Shown here: positions 58,835-64,000 of the stretch, piece after piece | Position numbering within the stretch: the stretch's first letter is position 1 | How the letters are laid out: each line of letters begins with the position of its first letter | Origin: Pseudonocardia benzenivorans CB1190 | GTDB taxonomy: Bacteria > Actinomycetota > Actinomycetes > Mycobacteriales > Pseudonocardiaceae | Direction of reading: 5' to 3' | NCBI RefSeq assembly: GCF_000196675.2 | Contig: NC_015312.1 | Coordinates: forward strand, 310,001 to 374,000 | DNA: 64,000 nt | Translations under genes and position numbers: made by a program | The notes under the pieces: model-generated | What the model was told of the DNA's origin: nothing | What the model saw: only the letters and a program-made list of their open reading frames with translations | Database searches by the model: none

Positions 58835-59631
58835 TGGCGGTTCTCGCCCCGCCCGCATCGGTCCGCACCAGCGTGCTCACCGACATCGGGCACGTGTGGT
58901 GGCGCGAGACGCTCACCATCGTCCGTGACCCGTTCTCGCTGATCTTCTCGCTGCTGCAGCCGCTGGTCTTCCTGGGTCTGTTCGGGCCGCTGCTGGCCGG
59001 GCTCGCCGGCGACGGCGCGCTGTTCGGCGGGTCGTCGCTGCAGTGGTTCCTGCCCGGCGTCGTCGTCATGATCACGATGTTCGGCACGTCGATGACGGGC
59101 GCGAACCTGCAGTTCGAGATCATGACCGGGGCATTCGAGCGGATCCTGGCGACGCCGCTGTCGCGCGCGTCGCTGATGATCGGGCGCGCACTCAAGGAGC
59201 TGACCCCGCTCGTCGTGCAGGCCGCGATCATCACGCTGGTCGCGATCCCGTTCGGGTTCGTGCTCCACCCGCTGCACGTGGTCGTCGGGCTGCTGATCCT
59301 GGGGGTCTTCGGTGTCGGGGTCGGCGCACTGTCCTACGCGCTCGCGATCGCCGCCCGCAAGAGCGAGTGGATCTTCTGGGCGGTGCAGCAGGCGTTGCTG
59401 TTCCCGCTGCTGATCCTGTCCGGGATGATGCTGCCGCTGGAGACCGGACCGGGCTGGATGCAGGTCGTCTCCAGGTTCAACCCGCTCACCTACGTCGTCG
59501 ACGCCGAGCGCGTCCTGTTCGCCGGCTCGTTCGACGACGTGCGGATCCTGTGGGGTCTGGTCGCGGCGCTGGTCACCGCGGCGATCGGCCTGTGGGTGGG
59601 CATCCGCTCGATCCGCAGGGCGACCATGTGA
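58834..59631 (+). CDS. ABC-2 type permease, DrrB-like
   Basis: A 265-residue membrane partner. HVWWRETLTIVRDPFSLIFSLLQPLVFLGLF starts the ABC-2 domain; six helices follow, with FERILATPLSRASLMIGRALKEL as the cytoplasmic coupling helix and LLFPLLILSGMMLPLETGPGWMQVVSRFNPLTYVVDA as the conserved end. Coupled by TGATG to the ATPase. Together with the divergent TetR gene it forms a complete regulated efflux system. Confidence 0.88.
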   Translation: MAVLAPPASVRTSVLTDIGHVWWRETLTIVRDPFSLIFSLLQPLVFLGLFGPLLAGLAGDGALFGGSSLQWFLPGVVVMITMFGTSMTGANLQFEIMTGAFERILATPLSRASLMIGRALKELTPLVVQAAIITLVAIPFGFVLHPLHVVVGLLILGVFGVGVGALSYALAIAARKSEWIFWAVQQALLFPLLILSGMMLPLETGPGWMQVVSRFNPLTYVVDAERVLFAGSFDDVRILWGLVAALVTAAIGLWVGIRSIRRATM

Positions 59632-59644
59632 ACCCTGTGAGCGA

Positions 59645-59718
59645 CGCCCCACGGCGCCGACGCTGCGCGAGCCGCGACCGACGCCCTACAGCGCCAACGC
59701 TGCGCGAGACGCGACCGA
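59645..59718. repeat. Tandem 37-base duplication at the nucleoside phosphorylase 3' end
   Basis: Copy 1 (59645-59681) and copy 2 (59682-59718) share over 85% of bases, both with CGCTGCGCGAG and CGCGACCGA. Copy 2 codes for the last residues of the phosphorylase (ASRAALAL); copy 1 lies behind its stop codon. Confidence 0.7.
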
Positions 59719-60450
59719 CGTGAGGCCGGCCCGCGCCGCGCGGGCCGTCGTCCAGCCGCGGGCGTCCCACTCCGGACCGGCCAGCGAGTCCGCGGCCAGC
59801 AGCACCTGGGCGAAGCGCACCCCGCGGAACCGGGCGACCGCGATGAACGCCGACGCCTCCATGTCGACGGTCAGGCAGCCCTCCTCGCGCCTGCGCCGGG
59901 CCCGGGCGGGCGTCTCGCGGTAGACGGCGTCGGTCGTCCAGGTCCGTCCGGTGACGTGCGGCAGGCCCGCGGCGTCGAGCGTCCGCTGCAGGACGGCCAC
60001 CCCCCGTGGGTCGGCATCGACGACCCGGCTCGGGCGCAGGTAGTGCGCGGAGGTGCCCTCGTCGCGCAGTGCGCTACCGACGACGACCGCGTGCCCCATG
60101 ACCAGGTCCGGGACGAGCACCCCCGCCCCGCCGACGGCGACGATCCGGCGGGCGCCCATGGCGATGAGCTCCTCCAGTGTCATCGCCGCCAACGGCGCCC
60201 CGATCCCCGGATGGGCGACGGCGACGGGACGCCCGTCGATCTCGGTCTCCCACACCGTCGTCTCGCGTTCCGACGACAGCCGCGTGATCCGGCGGGCGCC
60301 CGCATCGGCCAGGCCGGCCACGACCTCGGGGAAGAAGCAGAGCACGGCCGCCTCGGGGACCCGCGCCCTGCGGGCGAGCCGGGCGGGATCGAGGATGCCG
60401 GACTCGTCGAGGTCGTCCTCGTACAGCGGCGGCGGTTCGGGGAGGTCCAC
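59686..60450 (-). CDS. Nucleoside phosphorylase (uridine phosphorylase-like)
   Basis: A 254-residue PNP/UDP-fold enzyme. AAVLCFFPEVVAGLADAGARRITRLSSERETTVW, then GIGAPLAAMTLEELIAMGARRIVAVGGAGVL and GCLTVDMEASAFIAVARFRGV contain the phosphate loop and the ribose-binding Met-Glu (VDMEAS). Family members split uridine or related nucleosides with phosphate. The GTG at 60450 starts the protein (DLPEPPPLYEDD); no strong ribosome site is seen. Its last codons lie in a tandem duplication. Confidence 0.85.
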   Translation of the reverse strand: MDLPEPPPLYEDDLDESGILDPARLARRARVPEAAVLCFFPEVVAGLADAGARRITRLSSERETTVWETEIDGRPVAVAHPGIGAPLAAMTLEELIAMGARRIVAVGGAGVLVPDLVMGHAVVVGSALRDEGTSAHYLRPSRVVDADPRGVAVLQRTLDAAGLPHVTGRTWTTDAVYRETPARARRRREEGCLTVDMEASAFIAVARFRGVRFAQVLLAADSLAGPEWDARGWTTARAARAGLTSVASRAALAL

Positions 60451-60557
60451 GCGTGGATCATGCCGACAGTCACCCGATCGTGTTCCACGTGGAACCGCCG
60501 CGGTCGTACGGTGGGTGCCCCGGCGGTCGCCGGGACGTCGAGCGAGGGGAGCCGACC

Positions 60558-61073
60558 GTGCCACAGCCCGCCGGAGCAGAGCTCGAGGCCGTCCGCGAGC
60601 GCCGCGCGCAACTGCGCGACAAGTACCTGCACCCCGCCGCCGAGCGCCCGGCGACCACGGTGCGCGGCGTCCACCACCTGGCGCTGATCTGCCGCGACGT
60701 CGAGGAGACGATCCGCTTCTACCAGGACACCCTCGGGTTCCCGCTGGTCGAGCTCGTGGAGAACCGCGACTACGCGGGATCGAGCCACTTCTTCTTCGAC
60801 ATCGGCAACGGCAACCTGCTCGGCTTCTTCGACTTCCCGGGCCACGACCATCCCGACTTCCACGAGACGATCGGCGCCGTGCAGCACCTCGCGCTGTCGA
60901 CGTCGCCCGCGGAGTTCGACGTCGCGAAGGCCAAGCTCGACGCGGCCGGGATCGACTACCTCGGGCCGGACCGCGGCGTCGAGAACAGCCTCTACATCCG
61001 CGACCCCAACGGCGTCGGGATCGAGTTCTACCGCGAGGAGCTGGGCCGTTTCGAGGGCGAGCCGCTCCTGTAG
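60558..61073 (+). CDS. VOC family protein, extradiol dioxygenase-like
   Basis: A 171-residue protein with a ~38-residue helical start (GAELEAVRERRAQLRDKYLH) and a single full VOC domain: VRGVHHLALICRDVEETIRFYQDTLGF, IGAVQHLALSTSPAEFDVAK and SLYIRDPNGVGIEFYREE. His, His and Glu sit at the three metal positions (VHHLAL, VQHLAL, IEFYR), so a metalloenzyme is likely. GAGGGGA lies nine bases before the GTG. Divergent from the phosphorylase. Substrate unknown. Confidence 0.82.
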   Translation: MPQPAGAELEAVRERRAQLRDKYLHPAAERPATTVRGVHHLALICRDVEETIRFYQDTLGFPLVELVENRDYAGSSHFFFDIGNGNLLGFFDFPGHDHPDFHETIGAVQHLALSTSPAEFDVAKAKLDAAGIDYLGPDRGVENSLYIRDPNGVGIEFYREELGRFEGEPLL

Positions 61074-61180
61074 CGGGGACCGGGGGCTGCCCCCACCGAC
61101 CCTTTCGCACCGTCCGTGGCACTCTGGACCGGGGCCCACCGGGCCCGCCGAGCGCACGCGTCGACGGGGTGAGAGTGGAC

Positions 61181-62380
61181 ATGAACGGTGGCTACGAGGG
61201 CCCGACGCGTCCCGTCGGTCGCGGCGGCCCCCCGCCACCTCCGCCTCCGTCGCGCCCTCGTCGCGGCCCCGGTCCCGGCTGGGGGCAGCCGCAGCGACCG
61301 CGCCAGGCCGTGCCCCCTCCGCCGGGGCGCCGGCCATCGACGCGAGTGCTGCCCACCACCCCGGCAGGCGACCGCCCGCCGGTCCGGCTCGACCCGGCAC
61401 GGCGCCCGCCGCCGCCCGCGACCGCCGCGCGCCCGAAGCGCCGCGGCCGGTGGCGTCGCCGCATCCTCGCGGTCGTCGCCGTGCTGCTCCTGCTGCTCAT
61501 CGGGTTCGGCGTCTACCTCGACGTCAACCTCCAGCGCACCGACGCCCTGCCCGCCGACAGCGCCGCGACGTCGGAGGGCACGAACTGGCTGATCGTCGGC
61601 TCGGACAGCCGGGCTGGACTCACCAGCGAGCAGGAGCAGGAGCTCGCGACGGGCGGTGACGTCGGCCAGCGCACCGACACGATCATGCTGCTGCACGACG
61701 GTGCCTCCGGCCCCGTGCTCGTGAGCATCCCGCGCGACTCCTACGTCCCGATCGCGGGCCACGGCTCGGCGAAGATCAACGCGTCGTACTCGTTCGGCGG
61801 GGCGCGGCTGCTGGTGCAGACCGTCGAGGCGGCCACCGGCCTGCACATCGACCACTACGCCGAGATCGGCTTCGGCGGCTTCGTCGGCGCGGTCGACGCG
61901 GTGGGCGGGGTGGACATGTGCATCCCGGAGGCGATCAAGGACCCGAAGGCGGGCCTGGACATCAAGGCCGGGTGCCAGGAGCTCGACGGCGGCACCGCGC
62001 TGGGCTACGTCCGGACCCGTGCGACGCCCGGCTCCGACTTCGATCGCGTCGCTCGTCAGCGCGCGTTCCTCTCGGCCCTGATCAGCAAGGCCACCAGCCC
62101 GGCGACCCTGGTCAACCCGTTCCGGGTCGTCCCGCTGGGCAGCGCCGTGACCGGCGCGATCACCGTCGACGACTCCGACCACATCTGGAACCTGGCGAGC
62201 CTGGGCTTCGCGATGCGCGGGGTCTCGGGCGGCAGCGGTGTCGCGACGACCGTCCCCGTCGGCAGCACGCCGACCATCGGCGGCGAGTCCGTCGTGCGCT
62301 GGGACAAGACCCGGGCGCAGGCGTTGTTCGGCGCGCTCGCCAAGGACCAGGCGCCGCCGAAGTCCGCGCTGGGACCCTGA
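61181..62380 (+). CDS. LytR-CpsA-Psr (LCP) family cell-wall polymer ligase
   Basis: A 399-residue membrane-anchored protein. The ~90-residue cytoplasmic part is Pro/Arg-rich; one helix follows (RILAVVAVLLLLLIGFGVYL). The LCP core has NWLIVGSDSRAG, GQRTDTIMLLH, LVSIPRDSYVPI, AKINASYSFGG and the Arg-rich TRATPGSDFDRVARQR, all for pyrophosphate lipid binding. LCP enzymes attach arabinogalactan or teichoic-acid-like polymers to peptidoglycan. Its Arg residues are all present, so it should be active. It converges on the Ku gene with 36 bases between stops. Confidence 0.88.
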   Translation: MNGGYEGPTRPVGRGGPPPPPPPSRPRRGPGPGWGQPQRPRQAVPPPPGRRPSTRVLPTTPAGDRPPVRLDPARRPPPPATAARPKRRGRWRRRILAVVAVLLLLLIGFGVYLDVNLQRTDALPADSAATSEGTNWLIVGSDSRAGLTSEQEQELATGGDVGQRTDTIMLLHDGASGPVLVSIPRDSYVPIAGHGSAKINASYSFGGARLLVQTVEAATGLHIDHYAEIGFGGFVGAVDAVGGVDMCIPEAIKDPKAGLDIKAGCQELDGGTALGYVRTRATPGSDFDRVARQRAFLSALISKATSPATLVNPFRVVPLGSAVTGAITVDDSDHIWNLASLGFAMRGVSGGSGVATTVPVGSTPTIGGESVVRWDKTRAQALFGALAKDQAPPKSALGP

Positions 62381-62416
62381 GGCCGCAGGGGACCGACCCG
62401 CGACGGACGGTCGTCG

Positions 62417-63409
62417 TCAGGCGGGCTTGCGCGTCCGCCTGCGCGGCGCGGTCTCCTCGGCGGCCGTGTCGTCCCCGGCGGCCTTGCCCTTCTTCGTCGA
62501 CCGGCGGGCGCGGGTCTTGGGCTTCTCCTCTTCCTCGGGCCCGGCCTTCTCCGGGGCCTTCTCCGGGGCCTTCTCCGGGGCCGGCGTCTCGTCGCTGCCC
62601 GCGGCGGTGTCGGCCTTCTTCGCCGGCCCGCCCCTGGCCGCCTCGACGCTGCGCTGCAGGGCCGTGAGCAGGTCGGTCATGCTGTCGCCGTCGTCGGCCG
62701 GCTTCTCCTCGACCGGCGCGGGCCGGGTGTCGCCGGTGGTCCGCTTGCGGTCGATCATCTCCGCGACGGCGTCGCGGTACTCGTCGGTGAAGTCCGACGG
62801 TTCGAAGTCGGCACCGAGGCTCTCGACGAGCGAGGCCGCCATCTGCAGCTCCTGGGGCCGCAGCTCGACGTCGGCGTCGAGGATGTCGAACTCCGGCTCG
62901 CGGACCTCGTCGGGCCACAGCATCGTCTGCAGGACGATCGCCTTGCCCCGCACGCGCAGCAGCGCCAGCGTCTCGCGCTGCCGCAGCGCCACCTTGACCA
63001 CCGCCATCCGGTCGGTGTCGGTGAGCGCCTCGCGCAGCAGCGCGTAGGGCTTGGCGGCCTTGGTTTCCGGCTCCAGGTAGTAGCTCTTGTCGAACAGCAG
63101 CGGGTCGATCTGGTCGGACGGCACGAACTCGATAACGTCGATCTCGTGCCCGGTGGCCACCGGCAGCGAGTCGAGGTCGGACTCGTCGAGCGTGATCAGC
63201 TCGCCGTCCTCGGTCTCGTAGCCCTTGACGATGTCGGCGTACTCGACCTCCTCGCCGTCGATCGAGCAGGTCCGCTTGTAGCGGATCCGACCACCGTCGG
63301 TGGCGTGCACCTGGTGGAACCGGATGTCGTGGTTGGTCGTCGCGGAGTACAGCTTCACCGGCACGCTGACCAGCCCGAACGAAACCGCTCCGCTCCACAT
63401 CGCACGCAT
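62417..63409 (-). CDS. ku: Ku DNA end-binding protein
   Basis: A 330-residue bacterial Ku. The core begins MWSGAVSFGLVSVPVKLYSATTNHDIRFHQVH and has IRYKRTCSIDGEEVEYADIVKGYE and KPYALLREALTDTDRMAVVK; it ends around residue ~255. The rest is a low-complexity tail with three APEKAPEK units, acidic runs and a basic end (RARRSTKKGK, RRRTRKP) that likely binds DNA or recruits ligase. It threads on double-strand breaks and brings in the LigD-type enzymes. It is divergent from a ligase gene. Confidence 0.9.
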   Translation of the reverse strand: MRAMWSGAVSFGLVSVPVKLYSATTNHDIRFHQVHATDGGRIRYKRTCSIDGEEVEYADIVKGYETEDGELITLDESDLDSLPVATGHEIDVIEFVPSDQIDPLLFDKSYYLEPETKAAKPYALLREALTDTDRMAVVKVALRQRETLALLRVRGKAIVLQTMLWPDEVREPEFDILDADVELRPQELQMAASLVESLGADFEPSDFTDEYRDAVAEMIDRKRTTGDTRPAPVEEKPADDGDSMTDLLTALQRSVEAARGGPAKKADTAAGSDETPAPEKAPEKAPEKAGPEEEEKPKTRARRSTKKGKAAGDDTAAEETAPRRRTRKPA

Positions 63410-63506
63410 GGCGTACCTGTACCCAGCCTTCCCCGTCGGCCGTCCGGCACGCCTGGAACCGACCCGAACAGCGCAGCGTGACGACATCTGGTGACAGCAT
63501 GACGGT

Positions 63507-64000
63507 GTGCAGCCCATGCTCGCCACCCCCGGCGCGCTCCCGACCGGCCCCGGATGGGTCTACGAGGTCAAGTGGGACGGCATGCGGCTGCTCGCCGACG
63601 TCCGCGACGGGCTCGTCCGGCTGCTCACCCGGGGCGGGCGCGACGTGGCGGGCAGCTTCCCTGAGCTCGCCCGGCTCGACGCCGTCGCCCCGGACCTGCT
63701 GCTCGACGGCGAGGTCGTCCTGCTCGACCGCGGCGTCCCCAGCTTCACCGCGCTCACCGAGCGCATCCACGGCGCCGTCAGCCCTGCGCGGGCGGCAGCC
63801 CGGCCGGTCACCTTCATGGTGTCCGACGTGCTGCGCCTCTACGGCGTCGACCTCACCGCGCGGCCGCTGGAGGAGCGCCGTGGCACGTTGGAACGCCTGG
63901 ACCTGACGCGCGTGCCCGCCGTCTCGCTCTCGCCGTCCTACACCGACGGCAGCGCGCTGCTCGCCGCGACGGCGCAGCGGGGGATGGAGGGGATCGTCGC
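63507..64000 (+). CDS. ATP-dependent DNA ligase (LigD/LigC type), 3' end beyond window
   Basis: The first ~164 residues are visible. MLATPGALPTGPGWVYEVKWDGMRLLA contains the nucleophile Lys of motif I (EVKWDGMR); LLTRGGRDVAGSFPEL is motif Ia and LLLDGEVVLLDRGVPSF is motif III. This is the adenylation domain of end-joining ligases. GTG 63507 is chosen; ATG 63516 is possible. It is divergent from Ku by 97 bases and completes the split end-joining set with the polymerase at 36738. Downstream domains cannot be seen. Confidence 0.85.
   Translation, partial: MQPMLATPGALPTGPGWVYEVKWDGMRLLADVRDGLVRLLTRGGRDVAGSFPELARLDAVAPDLLLDGEVVLLDRGVPSFTALTERIHGAVSPARAAARPVTFMVSDVLRLYGVDLTARPLEERRGTLERLDLTRVPAVSLSPSYTDGSALLAATAQRGMEGIV

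Overview
The window looks like chromosomal DNA from a very GC-rich actinomycete. GC3-dominated codon use, many GTG starts, ATGA/GTGA gene overlaps, a mycothiol-type DinB/maleylpyruvate isomerase homologue, an F420/PPOX-type reductase and a Ku/LigD-type end-joining set all fit this. A member of the Pseudonocardiaceae is plausible, but that is inference from gene content, not from a marker gene. Gene density is high. One insertion sequence (IS256 family, about 37777-39177) was found; no CRISPR array, prophage or rRNA was seen.

Region by region: 1-1607 is a minus-strand catabolic-looking operon (TIM-barrel isomerase, beta-propeller, YCII protein). It faces an FMN monooxygenase of the NtaA/SnaA type and an IorAB-like exported molybdenum hydroxylase (1798-6492). 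A small His/Asp/Cys-rich protein follows at 6583-6837, then membrane and SnoaL-like proteins, a lactonase divergent from an MFS pump, a FAD monooxygenase and a peroxiredoxin. 15245-20267 holds the most interesting group. A truncated alanyl-tRNA synthetase paralogue converges on a minus-strand set made of a membrane-anchored alpha/beta hydrolase, an MprF-type aminoacyl-phosphatidylglycerol synthase and, directly behind it, a non-canonical tRNA-like gene with a U70/A73 alanine-type acceptor end. I read this as a self-contained tRNA-dependent lipid alanylation module with its own synthetase and its own tRNA.

20422-26210 contains small enzymes, an AraC regulator and a YaaH-type transporter. 26227-27572 is an ECF sigma factor coupled to an alkyltransferase with an Ada zinc domain at its C-terminus. 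27611-32258 is an acyl-CoA operon (CaiB/BaiF transferase, enoyl-CoA hydratase, damaged epimerase-like VOC protein, MatB-like synthetase, epoxide-hydrolase-like protein). 32307-37715 has small redox genes, an iron alcohol dehydrogenase and a LigD-type polymerase.

Downstream of the IS element, 39574-41412 encodes a secreted protein made almost wholly of Gly-Gln and Gly-His repeats. Then come two PLP enzymes, an ABC1/UbiB kinase, a TetR-controlled heterodimeric ABC exporter (46218-50651), a STAS protein, a lysozyme-fold cell-wall protein, a membrane protein/histidine kinase/response regulator operon, a TetR-controlled DrrAB-like exporter (57031-59631), a nucleoside phosphorylase, an LCP cell-wall ligase, and finally Ku divergent from an ATP-dependent DNA ligase (62417-64000). 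With the LigD-type polymerase at 36738 these make up a split non-homologous end-joining system.

All calls come from reading the sequence and translations by eye. No database search or RNA folding was run.
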